Part shown: positions 16,055 to 24,848 of the stretch, piece after piece
Position numbering within the stretch: the stretch's first letter is position 1
How the letters are laid out: each line of letters begins with the position of its first letter
Virus record (IMG/VR): IMGVR_UViG_3300043774_000034
Coordinates: 1 to 40,916 of that record
Strand: one strand, 5' to 3'
DNA length: 40,916 nt
Source of the DNA: a virus
Program-made: the position numbers and the translations under genes
Notes under the pieces: model-generated
The model's input: only the letters and a program-made list of their open reading frames with translations
The model's database searches: none
What the model was told of the DNA's origin: nothing

Positions 16055-16788
16055 TGGCAACATTACGTAAGTTAGTTTCAGATGTGCGTGGAATGCATAA
16101 GCTTATATCCACAGATAACGTTATCACAGATAGGGTTATTGCATCAGAGATTAGAAACAACACACAGTTATTAGTTAAACGTGAGACAAATCTCAGAAAG
16201 CTTTGGGCTACTGATACTGTCTTTAATACCATCCAATGTTTGGAAATGGTAGAAGTTCCTATTTCTGACTGTTGTAATTACGTAGATCCGTGTACTGTTT
16301 CTAGAAGTAAATATAAACTTCCTAGGATTACAGAAGGAAATTATCAATATTTAATACAAGGTGTTTATTCTATAAACGCTATGGGAGGAATGGGTACAAA
16401 GTTTAAAGAGATTACAATCAATAGATATTTAAACTTACTGGGACTTCCTATTATTAAAAAACAAACATACTATTGGATAGCAAATGAAGGTTACTTATAT
16501 TTGAGTAATCCAAATTTAAAATCAGTTAGGATATCAGCATTCTTTGAAGAAGATATTCCTAATGATATTGCGTATCCAGAATGTGGTTGTGGAACTGGTC
16601 CTGAGGTTACTGATGAAGAATACTGCAAAAATCCTTTGGATAAAGAATATGGTTGTCCAGGATATCTTGAGAAACAAGTATTAGAGCTTACGTCTCAAAA
16701 ATTATTATCTACATATTTTAGTATTAAAACAGATATGGCAGATAACGGTGTTGATGGGCAAGCTCCTAATGCACAACCAACCCAGTAA
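16054..16788 (+). CDS. Ring/adaptor protein of the tail
   Basis: 244 aa, coupled to its neighbours on both sides by one-base TAATG overlaps. The N-terminal helix (residues 5-60) is followed by a beta-rich middle with cysteines (ISDCCNYVDPC) and then NEGYLYLSNPNLKSVRISAFFEED, which resembles the strand pattern of crAss-like ring proteins. A Cys-rich loop (CGCG, then C, then GCPGY) and a C-terminal helix complete it. Ring proteins stack below the portal and line the DNA channel. Assignment is by recollection of crAss-like proteins and by position before the muzzle gene. Confidence 0.65.
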   Translation: MATLRKLVSDVRGMHKLISTDNVITDRVIASEIRNNTQLLVKRETNLRKLWATDTVFNTIQCLEMVEVPISDCCNYVDPCTVSRSKYKLPRITEGNYQYLIQGVYSINAMGGMGTKFKEITINRYLNLLGLPIIKKQTYYWIANEGYLYLSNPNLKSVRISAFFEEDIPNDIAYPECGCGTGPEVTDEEYCKNPLDKEYGCPGYLEKQVLELTSQKLLSTYFSIKTDMADNGVDGQAPNAQPTQ

Positions 16789-17264
16789 TGAGGATAAAAA
16801 TTGATTGGAGAAGCTCCAGTAAAGAAAACTACAATAACTTTTGCAAGAAGCATCCCACAATTAAAATTACATTTGATGAGTGGAGAAACATTTTATATTC
16901 TTATAATGAGAATTTTAAAAGTTATATACTAGAAACTGGAGAAAAAGCAAAGCTACCTTTTGGGTTTGGTGAGTTCTCAATCAATAAAAAGAAAAGAAAG
17001 AAGGTTAAGGATATCAATGGTAAGGAGTACATTAACTTACCAGTAGACTGGCAAAAGTCTAAAGAGAAGGGAAAAATTATATACAACTTTAATTATCACA
17101 CAGAGGGTTACTTTTTTGGCTGGGTATGGTTTAAAGAAACTGCCAGACTAAGAAACATAGACTTGTGGTATTTTAAACCTTCAAGAGTTACATCAAGATT
17201 GCTCTCACATTATATAAAAACAAACGATACGTATCAACACATCTATCGTGAGTGGAAAAAATAA
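16788..17264 (+). CDS. Conserved crAss-like protein of unknown function (158 aa)
   Basis: A basic 158-aa protein lying between two ring-like genes, starting in the stop of the upstream gene. Features: KLPFGFGEFSINKKKRKK in the middle, then LPVDWQKSKEKGKIIYNFNYH and GYFFGWVWFKETARLRN. The high Lys/Arg/Trp/Tyr content and a beta-rich centre suggest a small structural or nucleic-acid-binding protein. I recall similar proteins in this position in related phages, but no function. It may be a minor ring or a tail chaperone. No enzyme motif is seen. Confidence 0.6.
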   Translation: MRIKIDWRSSSKENYNNFCKKHPTIKITFDEWRNILYSYNENFKSYILETGEKAKLPFGFGEFSINKKKRKKVKDINGKEYINLPVDWQKSKEKGKIIYNFNYHTEGYFFGWVWFKETARLRNIDLWYFKPSRVTSRLLSHYIKTNDTYQHIYREWKK

Positions 17265-17267
17265 ATT

Positions 17268-18236
17268 ATGTCATACTATTATAAGTACAGATTTGTATCT
17301 CCTGAACCAGTTTATGCAACTGTTAAAGAAGAATTAAAAAGCTATTTTGACACAGGAGCTGTGGATGATTTGCTTTTCCCTACTTATTTAAACAAGTGTT
17401 TAAACAAGTTAGGTAGGACAACTTATGCTATTGCTGAGCAAGTTCTTTATATTGAAGACTTCCAAGCTAGGCTTCCTGATAACTTTTATGCTGCTAGAGA
17501 AGCTTGGATGTGTACTGAGATTCCAGGTTATCCTTATCAATCAGCTAACTCATTCTACTCACAAGCTGCATCTCAAACAACTATTCAAATAGCACCTATC
17601 ACTAGTGGTGGAGTTCCTTGCGTAGAACCTAACTGTACAACAGGTTGTCCTACATGTATGCCTGAGCTTATACAAGCTGTATACAAAACAAACAATGCAA
17701 TAGCTAGATCTTATAGACAAGAATATTTATTAAAACCAGGTAACATTTCTGCAAGAAACAACTGTGAGGTTGAATACAGCAATGCTTGGGAGTTTTATGC
17801 TCCACCTCCAACAGTACATGAGTTCACCCCTGGTTCTGCTGGTTATGATTCATTTGACATTAGAGATAATAAATTTGTTACTAACTTCAGAAATGGTGTA
17901 GTACATCTATTATTTTATGCTACAGAGTATGATAATATAGGTAATCAATTAATTCCTGATAACTATCGTATTAGAGAATTTGTAGAAGCATTCATTAAAT
18001 ATAAAGTGTTTGAAACTCTTTCAAATCAAATTAATGATGAGACCTTCCAACAAATACAACAAAAGCTAGCTTATTACAAACAGTTACATGATGAAGCGTT
18101 TATCATGGCTGATATTGAAATCAAGAAACAAACTCCTTGGGAGAAGCAAAGAAGAATTAAAAATGACTTGAACAGATTCCAAATGTATGAGTTACCTAAC
18201 AGAACTAACAGATACGGCAGGAGAAGAAATAATTAA
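17268..18236 (+). CDS. Ring/adaptor protein of the tail (P22 gp4-like or tail-tubular-like)
   Basis: 322 aa. The N-terminal helices (residues 1-75) with VKEELKSYFDTGAVDD resemble the start of adaptor proteins that plug the portal. A central Cys/Pro-rich loop (CVEPNCTTGCPTCMP) follows. Then comes a beta part with NFRNGVVHLLFYATEYDN, and a helical C-terminus with DNYRIREFVEAFIKYKVFE and a basic tail ending in RYGRRRNN. The NGVVHLLFYA strand followed by a 'RIREFVEAFIKYK' helix is the pattern I associate with crAss-like ring proteins. It directly precedes the muzzle gene, five bases apart, which supports a role in the tail barrel. Confidence 0.68.
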   Translation: MSYYYKYRFVSPEPVYATVKEELKSYFDTGAVDDLLFPTYLNKCLNKLGRTTYAIAEQVLYIEDFQARLPDNFYAAREAWMCTEIPGYPYQSANSFYSQAASQTTIQIAPITSGGVPCVEPNCTTGCPTCMPELIQAVYKTNNAIARSYRQEYLLKPGNISARNNCEVEYSNAWEFYAPPPTVHEFTPGSAGYDSFDIRDNKFVTNFRNGVVHLLFYATEYDNIGNQLIPDNYRIREFVEAFIKYKVFETLSNQINDETFQQIQQKLAYYKQLHDEAFIMADIEIKKQTPWEKQRRIKNDLNRFQMYELPNRTNRYGRRRNN

Positions 18237-18241
18237 TAATT

Positions 18242-21200
18242 ATGGCAGATCAAGAACAAGGAAATATTAGACAGGAATTTAGTTTAGGTAGAACTGGACT
18301 AAACATGGACTCATCTGTAAATCAGGTTGAGAAGGGTAAGCTTACGTATGCCTTAAATGCATCTGTTGAGAATTTTAGTGCCACTGCTGTAAACTACCAA
18401 AATGAACCAGGTAATGAGTTATGTCTAAACTTTCCTGAGAACTTTCTTCTTATTGGAACACATTTTATTCAAGAGAAGAATCAACATATATTCTTTTTAA
18501 CCAATCCTGAAACTGGGGCTTCTCAGATTGGATACATGGATAACAACGATTGTATCTATCACATGTACGTAGAAGGACTTTGTTTAAACTTTAATATTAA
18601 CTATCCAATACAAAAAGCTGTACACAAGATTTCAAATTGTAGTACAGAGATTTATTGGACAGATGGATTAAACCCTAGAAGATATTTAGATCTTGATAAC
18701 ATTCCATATATTACAACTTTTCCAGATGGTGTTATTTGTGATCCTATTGTAACACCAATACTTGATTGTAATAAATTAAAGATACAACCTAATTTTAGTA
18801 TTCCAGATTTAGAAGTTGTTGATGTTATTAATGGTGGAGATTTAAAAGCTGGTACATATCAATTTGCTATTCAATATTGTAGTGCACAAGGAGATGCTTA
18901 TACGTCTTACTATTCAGTAACTAATCCAACTCCTATTGCTAATCCAAAATTAACCACAGCTAACTTTGATTACGCTGTAGGTAGATCTATTGTAGTTGAT
19001 ATAAGCAATATTGATTTAACAGGATACTTTGAATATTACAATCTAGCTGTAATTAAAACAATAAATGATATCACCTCTGTTCAATTAGTAGGTACATATT
19101 TTATTGATGGTGCTACAAATCAAATTACTTATACAGGACAAGATGTAACAGCTATTAGTTTAGCAATTGCTGATATATTTGAAAAGTTTCCGTACTATGA
19201 GATTGCACAAGATTTAACAGCTGTACAAGATATTCTTGTATGGGATCAACTTACATCTATTGATAAAATTAATTATCAAAGTATTGCTAGTAAAATTGAT
19301 CTTCAATGGCAAACTTACAAAATTCCAGCTGGAGAAACTTACGCTGATGAACTAAATGCTACTAATTTACGTGGATATCTACGTGATGAAATATATGCAT
19401 TTGAAATTGTTTTCTTATTGAGAAATGGTAAGCAAACAGATGGTTTTCATATTCCTGGTAGGGCTGCTACAGCTGATGATTTAGTAATTGTTAATAAATC
19501 TACAAATGCTGATTTTATTGGTACAGGAACAACTGCTCCTTATTGGAAAATATACAACACTGCAACTGTAGTTGGAGATGCTTTAGGACCTAATATTGGA
19601 AATGCTACACCATATAAATTTGGTGATTTTGCGTATTGGGAATCTAATGAAGAATACCCATGTAACACTTTTGTATGGGGGGCTTTAGCTGGACAAAAGA
19701 TTCGTCATCATAAGTTCCCTGATATTTTAGTTAGTCCAATGTTTGAGTCACAAACTCCAAACTATAATCTTCCAGAACTACAAACAGCAAATGCTTTATA
19801 TCCTATTGGTGTTAAAATAAATACACAACAGGTAACATCGTTAATTGATAACTCTAATCTAACAGCTGATCAAAAAGCTGATATAGTTGCATATAAAATT
19901 GTAAGAGGTGATAGGGCTACAAACAAATCTATTGTAGCAAAAGGTATGTTAAGAAATGTTGGTACTTATGAAAGAGAAGGTACACAATATTACTATCCTA
20001 ACTATCCTTATAATGACATTAAGACTGATCCATTTTTATTAAAAGATAATAATGCTTATAACGCTCAATGTCAAACATTTAAAGTTGTAGTTGCCACAGT
20101 TGGTACAATGCAAATAACTGATTGTTATACAGGAGAAGTTACTGCTGTTGCTATGCCTTTAGGAATGACTAGCATATGTTCTATTACAGTTCCTTTAGTA
20201 ATTACAGGATCTGCTACATTTACTAATGTTACAGCTGTATCTTATACATTAACTTCTTATCTATCAATTCCTTCAACATCTACTACATTTATATATACTG
20301 ATCCAGTTACACTAGTGAGTGTTAATGTAACTGTTCCAGTAAATACTTCAATTACTGTTAGTTCTACAACTGTTCCTAGTCGTGTAAGTGGATCTCCTAG
20401 ATATACAATATTAGAGACTACTAATAATAAAAATACAAATTGTTATCCAGTTAATTTAAGTGGATTTGATAATAGTTCTAAATATAGAATGGTGTTTAAT
20501 TCACCAGAGACTTCTTTTGGGCAACCTTATTTAGGCAATGTGCTTAAGTTAGAAAGTGCTATGTTTGGAGGGGGTAGAGCACACTTTGTACAAGTTAAAA
20601 ATCATGCATTATATAAGTTAATTACTAAACAAGCACAAGTAGATGCTTTAACCTCAAGTTACAATATTGCTAATGTAACAGCTCCATTTAATGCTACTGC
20701 AATGTTCACTGCTTACCAAGCGTATTTAACAATTTATATTAATGGTATTAGCAGAAGAAACTTTACATATTCATTTAATTCCACTGCTCAATATGATTAT
20801 AATGCGGATATTCAAAACGCTGCTCCTGATGCATTTGGTAACATAGGTGTTAAACAAAGGGAACTTGATTTATATCAATATCTTATTCCTGGTTTTCAAT
20901 CTGTTGGTGATGTTTATAATGTAAATAACTTTCAAAGAGAATCTTCTGTTTATTTAAAAACATTAGATGCTATAACTCCATTGCCATTTGCTGAACAAAC
21001 TCCATCTTTAGTGGTTGCTGGAAACAGTTTAATTACTGATGATTCAAGATTTACAATTTCTTCAAGAGATAATTGTGCTTCTCCAGAGATGCAAGAACCT
21101 ATTAAAGTGGTATCTTATTATGGGTCTATCAAGAACATAAATATTAATCAATGGGGTCAAATATATTCGTATAATACAATTGATACAGGTTTTCAAAAAC

Positions 21201-23137
21201 ATTTGTCTGATGTAGCAGGAGTTGATACTGTATTTGGTGGAGATACATTTATTGGTAGATTTGCTTATAAAACTAAACTTCCTTTCTTTATTGATAATAG
21301 AGTAGGGGCTCCTGATGATAGTGATATTTTTTATGATGAATTAGGTAATGTTGCCTACCCACAATACTGGTACTCAGCTAGATCTATACTAAGCAATTAT
21401 AAAGCTGGTGCAACAATAATGAAAAATATTATATCTATTAAGGCACATTATCTTGATTGCCCTAATGATTATACTTTTATAAGTAATACTACTACTACTA
21501 CTTCTACTACAGCTGCTCCAGGTAGTACATCTTTGAGTGATATAACCTATTCATATGACGGTAAGATGTATCTATTTGCTTATGGTATTCCTTATTACTA
21601 TGTAGAAAGTTCTATAAATGTAGACTTGCGTCAAGCATTTAATAACTTAGAAGGTGATTACTATCCACACGTGAGCTCAGGTATTCCTGATAACTGGTTA
21701 CAACAATCTGTTGTTCCAATTCAGTTTGACAATACATATACATATAATGTAACGTATTCAAAACAGAATAAAGAAAACTTCTTCTCTCACTTACCTGTAG
21801 ATTTTGATGATGACCAATGTTATACAAGCTTTCCATTCAGAGCAGTTTATTCTGAGGCACAAGCAGATAATCCAAGCGTAAGAGTAAATAGTTGGTTAAA
21901 TTATAAACCTGTAGCATTCTTTGATTTTCCTCAAAACTATGGCAAGTTAACATCACTAGATGGTATTCAAAATAAAGCTGTGTTAGCTAGATTTGAGAAT
22001 AAGTCATTGTTATACAACACGTTGTTAACAATGAATACAAGTAATCCTCAAGCTGCTTATTTAGGCAATCCTTCTTTATTTAGATCTGCTCCTCCAATTG
22101 ATTTTGCTGAGACAGACCTTGGATATGTAGGAAGTCAAAATAAGTTCTTATTAAAGATTCCTAATGGACAAGTAACTATAGATGCCAAGAGAGGACAAGT
22201 ATTTCTTATTAATGGAATGGGTGGTCAAATACAAGACTTATCTGCATTTGGTTCAGGACTTAATAAGTTCTTCACAGACCATCTAGCATTTGAAATATTA
22301 CGTTACTATCCCAATGCTGATACAGATAATCATTTTAATGCTTGTGGTTTACATGGTGTATATGATAGTAAATATGATAGAATCATTATATCTAAGCTTG
22401 ACTATATTCCTCAACCAGCATACGCAAGTGTTATTAAATACGATGAGTTGACAGGTGAGTACTATATTGATAAAGCTTATGGTGATTTATCTTTAAGAAA
22501 GGTAGTTAGTTTAACAGACAGACAATACTTCTGTAACAAATCATGGACCCTATCGTACAGTGTAAATATACAAAGCTGGGTTAGTTTCCATAGTTATATT
22601 CCTAACTATTATATAGCTGAGAATAACTTCTTCTATTCAGGACTGAATGAAGGATGTGACTTAGAAGCTATTGCTGTCATGGAGATTCCTAGTCCAACTA
22701 CTACAAGTACAACAACAGTTATATTAAATTGTAACTTAGGTGGTACAGCAGTATATGTTCCACCACCAACTACCACTACAACAACTACTCCTCCTCCTCC
22801 TCCTACAACAACAACTACAACAACCCCTCCTCCTGCAAATTGTACATTAACTGCAGGTAGTGTTCAAGTGAGTTCTTTATTGTATTCTGAAGATAGATTT
22901 CATTTTAGCAACGGTATTATTGAAACATGTATTGCTGTAGCAAGTCCTGCTTACTATGAACCAGGAGCAACGTTTTTTGATCCTGTAGTAAAAATATTCC
23001 AAGATCCAGAAGGTTTAGTTCCTTTTCCATATGCTTATGTAAATGATACACTTTTTTCACCTGGCACTACAGCTATATATAACTATAGTAGCACCACAGG
23101 AGTTGTAGGATCATACGCAAGTTCATGTTTAAGTTAA
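18242..23137 (+). CDS. Tail 'muzzle' / stabilisation protein, with Thr-rich C-terminal extension
   Basis: 1631 aa. The N-terminus (RQEFSLGRTGLNMDSSVNQV, then GKLTYALNASVEN) is characteristic of the P22 gp10-like tail stabilisation or crAss-like muzzle family, which forms the distal end of the short tail and the site where fibres attach and DNA leaves. The body runs to about residue 1485 and includes WTDGLNPRRYLDLDNIP near the start and WVSFHSYIPNYYI near its end. A Thr tract interrupts it at residues 1083-1090. From 1486 the chain changes: TTTSTTT, a short insert, a Pro/Thr region with two seven-Thr blocks around PPPPP, and a last beta domain with cysteines. The usual C-terminal part of the family seems to be missing and to lie in the gene at 23982. 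Confidence 0.8.
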   Translation: MADQEQGNIRQEFSLGRTGLNMDSSVNQVEKGKLTYALNASVENFSATAVNYQNEPGNELCLNFPENFLLIGTHFIQEKNQHIFFLTNPETGASQIGYMDNNDCIYHMYVEGLCLNFNINYPIQKAVHKISNCSTEIYWTDGLNPRRYLDLDNIPYITTFPDGVICDPIVTPILDCNKLKIQPNFSIPDLEVVDVINGGDLKAGTYQFAIQYCSAQGDAYTSYYSVTNPTPIANPKLTTANFDYAVGRSIVVDISNIDLTGYFEYYNLAVIKTINDITSVQLVGTYFIDGATNQITYTGQDVTAISLAIADIFEKFPYYEIAQDLTAVQDILVWDQLTSIDKINYQSIASKIDLQWQTYKIPAGETYADELNATNLRGYLRDEIYAFEIVFLLRNGKQTDGFHIPGRAATADDLVIVNKSTNADFIGTGTTAPYWKIYNTATVVGDALGPNIGNATPYKFGDFAYWESNEEYPCNTFVWGALAGQKIRHHKFPDILVSPMFESQTPNYNLPELQTANALYPIGVKINTQQVTSLIDNSNLTADQKADIVAYKIVRGDRATNKSIVAKGMLRNVGTYEREGTQYYYPNYPYNDIKTDPFLLKDNNAYNAQCQTFKVVVATVGTMQITDCYTGEVTAVAMPLGMTSICSITVPLVITGSATFTNVTAVSYTLTSYLSIPSTSTTFIYTDPVTLVSVNVTVPVNTSITVSSTTVPSRVSGSPRYTILETTNNKNTNCYPVNLSGFDNSSKYRMVFNSPETSFGQPYLGNVLKLESAMFGGGRAHFVQVKNHALYKLITKQAQVDALTSSYNIANVTAPFNATAMFTAYQAYLTIYINGISRRNFTYSFNSTAQYDYNADIQNAAPDAFGNIGVKQRELDLYQYLIPGFQSVGDVYNVNNFQRESSVYLKTLDAITPLPFAEQTPSLVVAGNSLITDDSRFTISSRDNCASPEMQEPIKVVSYYGSIKNININQWGQIYSYNTIDTGFQKHLSDVAGVDTVFGGDTFIGRFAYKTKLPFFIDNRVGAPDDSDIFYDELGNVAYPQYWYSARSILSNYKAGATIMKNIISIKAHYLDCPNDYTFISNTTTTTSTTAAPGSTSLSDITYSYDGKMYLFAYGIPYYYVESSINVDLRQAFNNLEGDYYPHVSSGIPDNWLQQSVVPIQFDNTYTYNVTYSKQNKENFFSHLPVDFDDDQCYTSFPFRAVYSEAQADNPSVRVNSWLNYKPVAFFDFPQNYGKLTSLDGIQNKAVLARFENKSLLYNTLLTMNTSNPQAAYLGNPSLFRSAPPIDFAETDLGYVGSQNKFLLKIPNGQVTIDAKRGQVFLINGMGGQIQDLSAFGSGLNKFFTDHLAFEILRYYPNADTDNHFNACGLHGVYDSKYDRIIISKLDYIPQPAYASVIKYDELTGEYYIDKAYGDLSLRKVVSLTDRQYFCNKSWTLSYSVNIQSWVSFHSYIPNYYIAENNFFYSGLNEGCDLEAIAVMEIPSPTTTSTTTVILNCNLGGTAVYVPPPTTTTTTTPPPPPTTTTTTTPPPANCTLTAGSVQVSSLLYSEDRFHFSNGIIETCIAVASPAYYEPGATFFDPVVKIFQDPEGLVPFPYAYVNDTLFSPGTTAIYNYSSTTGVVGSYASSCLS
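21488..21511 (+). repeat. Thr-codon tract inside the muzzle body
   Basis: Five Thr codons, Ser, two Thr, then AAPG, within otherwise well-folded muzzle sequence. Confidence 0.75.
22697..22717 (+). repeat. Thr-codon tract at the end of the muzzle body
   Basis: ACT ACT ACA AGT ACA ACA ACA, residues 1486-1492. It marks the point where the muzzle family sequence stops. Confidence 0.8.
22769..22825 (+). repeat. Thr/Pro-codon tract in the muzzle extension
   Basis: Seven Thr codons, five CCT codons, seven Thr codons, forming a long Pro/Thr stalk before the last domain. Confidence 0.85.
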
Positions 23138-23150
23138 AATAAAATAAAAG

Positions 23151-23969
23151 ATGCCAAATTCAGTAATAACATTAGCAGCAGCAGGGACAGATACAGGGCC
23201 TTTTGATTTATATTCAGATGATGATAGTTATGCTGTTGCATTTGAAACAGGGGTTAGTAAAAGTAGTTTATTGGCTGGATACTACACGTTTGTTCCTAAT
23301 GCAGCTACTGTAGTTAGAGTTAAATCAGCTAGTGCATTGTGTACAAACTTTGTAGATATGGAAATAACTAGTACTACTACCACTACAACAACTCAAGCAC
23401 CATCTTATCAATATTACACTGCAGAATATTGTAGTGGTGGAAGTGCAGGAATTGTAAGATGTAACGTTGACCAAGTATTAAATTCAGTATTTGATTTAGG
23501 AAGTTATGTTTGTATTAGATTAACTGGATTTGCATCTGGTCCTGCATATAATATTGATTTAGGAGATGGAGAAAGTTATATTGGAAATAATTGTAGTTTA
23601 TGTCCTACACCACCACCACCACCTACATATGCTCAAATTCCTTCATATCCATATCTTTATAATACATCAGATGCTTCTAATGTTGGAGTGTGTTGTCAAG
23701 GTTCTTATTTGTATGTTGATGAGTCAGGTAACTTTGTAACAACTCCAACTGCTGGTTATACTCTAGTAGAGTATTTTTATGTAGATGATAATGGAGCATT
23801 TCCAGATTATTTTGATAATGCAACAGAAATGTATGCAGATGTTCTATTACTTTTCCCTGTTCCTGCTGGTTATTATGGAAGTCAAGCTGCTGGATATAGA
23901 CAAATTGCTGGTACAGCTGGTCAATTCTCAACATCAATAACTAGTTGTGCAGGAGTATTCTGTCCTTAA
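23151..23969 (+). CDS. Modular surface protein: TGPF domain, Thr linker, Cys-rich domains
   Basis: 272 aa. Residues 1-72 are a copy of the shared domain (ITLAAAGTDTGPFDLYS, then GVSKSSLLAGYYTFVP). A seven-Thr linker (75-81) follows, then a Cys-rich region (about 84-155), a run of five Pro, and a second Cys-rich beta region (160-272) with CCQGSYLYVDESGNF and a CAGVFCP end. Ten or more cysteines suggest disulphides or zinc sites in an exposed protein. It sits between the two apparent muzzle pieces, with leader AATAAAATAAAAG before ATG. Probably displayed on the tail tip; function unproven. Confidence 0.6.
   Translation: MPNSVITLAAAGTDTGPFDLYSDDDSYAVAFETGVSKSSLLAGYYTFVPNAATVVRVKSASALCTNFVDMEITSTTTTTTTQAPSYQYYTAEYCSGGSAGIVRCNVDQVLNSVFDLGSYVCIRLTGFASGPAYNIDLGDGESYIGNNCSLCPTPPPPPTYAQIPSYPYLYNTSDASNVGVCCQGSYLYVDESGNFVTTPTAGYTLVEYFYVDDNGAFPDYFDNATEMYADVLLLFPVPAGYYGSQAAGYRQIAGTAGQFSTSITSCAGVFCP
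23367..23393 (+). repeat. Thr-codon tract
   Basis: ACT AGT then seven Thr codons, joining the shared domain to the Cys-rich region. Confidence 0.8.
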
Positions 23970-23981
23970 ATAAAATAAAAG

Positions 23982-24848
23982 ATGGCTAAAATAGTAATAA
24001 TAAAATTAACAGGAGCTGGTAACAGAACAGGACCGTTCAATATCTATGATAACTTAGGTACTGTTTTGGGCATAGCTGTGTCCAAGGATAACCTTATTGA
24101 TGGTTATACAGTGAGTGTTGCTGATGCTGTTACTTCAATTGTTATAGAATCTACAGGAAGGTGTAAGACTACTATTGATATAGACATTACAACAATGACT
24201 GTTGAACAAATAGCTGCTGTTACATACACTCCAATTAATACAGCTTCTTTGTGGAAACATCTTGCTAACACAACTATTTATAATAAGTATTATGATATTG
24301 TAGAACCTTACATTATTGAATATCCATTCTCATATCAATCGTATGATGAGATTCTTCAGAATGTAAAAGATTATACAAAAGCTTATAAATATCTCCCTAT
24401 ACCAGATGGTGTGTTTAATGATAATGCTCAAATAGAAACTGATAATCAATGGTTTAATAAAGCAGTATTATATAACGGACAGCAGTCTACAGGTATATTA
24501 GAATTGGTACCAAAACCAATTAATAACCTAAAAGCCTATTTACAATATCCTTTATATAATGCTGAGAGCAAAACTATCACATATACTAAATCTGATAATT
24601 TTTATCAGTATAATACTTTTTGGAGTTTAGTTAAAAATAAAGCCGTACCTTTGTTTACGGTGAGCTGTGAGTCATTATCAATAGACAAGATTGTAAATCA
24701 AGCTAATATGGATTACGGAAAAAGATCATATAAGAAAGAACCTTTAAGAGCTAAAGAATTAAAGGTAAGACATATCCTTGATAATACATCAGAGGCTCAA
24801 TTGGTATCTCAATTCATTATTACACCTGCTCAAATCTCTTATAAGTAA
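23982..24848 (+). CDS. TGPF domain fused to a muzzle-like C-terminal region
   Basis: 288 aa. Residues 1-72 are the shared domain (KLTGAGNRTGPFNIYDN, then STGRCKTTIDIDI) without a Thr linker. From about residue 85 it reads SLWKH, then IVEPYIIEYPFSYQS, NKAVLYNGQQSTGILELV, KSDNFYQYNTFWSLVKNK and RSYKKEPLRAKELKVRHILD, ending QFIITPAQISYK. That part matches my memory of the C-terminal region of crAss-like muzzle proteins, which normally continues directly after the HSYIPNYYI segment found at the end of the 1631-aa gene. So this may be the second half of a split muzzle. The leader ATAAAATAAAAG is shared with its neighbours, and its stop overlaps the next ATG by one base. The homology should be verified. 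Confidence 0.65.
   Translation: MAKIVIIKLTGAGNRTGPFNIYDNLGTVLGIAVSKDNLIDGYTVSVADAVTSIVIESTGRCKTTIDIDITTMTVEQIAAVTYTPINTASLWKHLANTTIYNKYYDIVEPYIIEYPFSYQSYDEILQNVKDYTKAYKYLPIPDGVFNDNAQIETDNQWFNKAVLYNGQQSTGILELVPKPINNLKAYLQYPLYNAESKTITYTKSDNFYQYNTFWSLVKNKAVPLFTVSCESLSIDKIVNQANMDYGKRSYKKEPLRAKELKVRHILDNTSEAQLVSQFIITPAQISYK

Noticed and set aside
22769-22825. Frameshift or assembly error in the Thr/Pro repeat of the muzzle
   Set aside because: The frame stays open on both sides and the downstream domain has normal composition and a proper stop.
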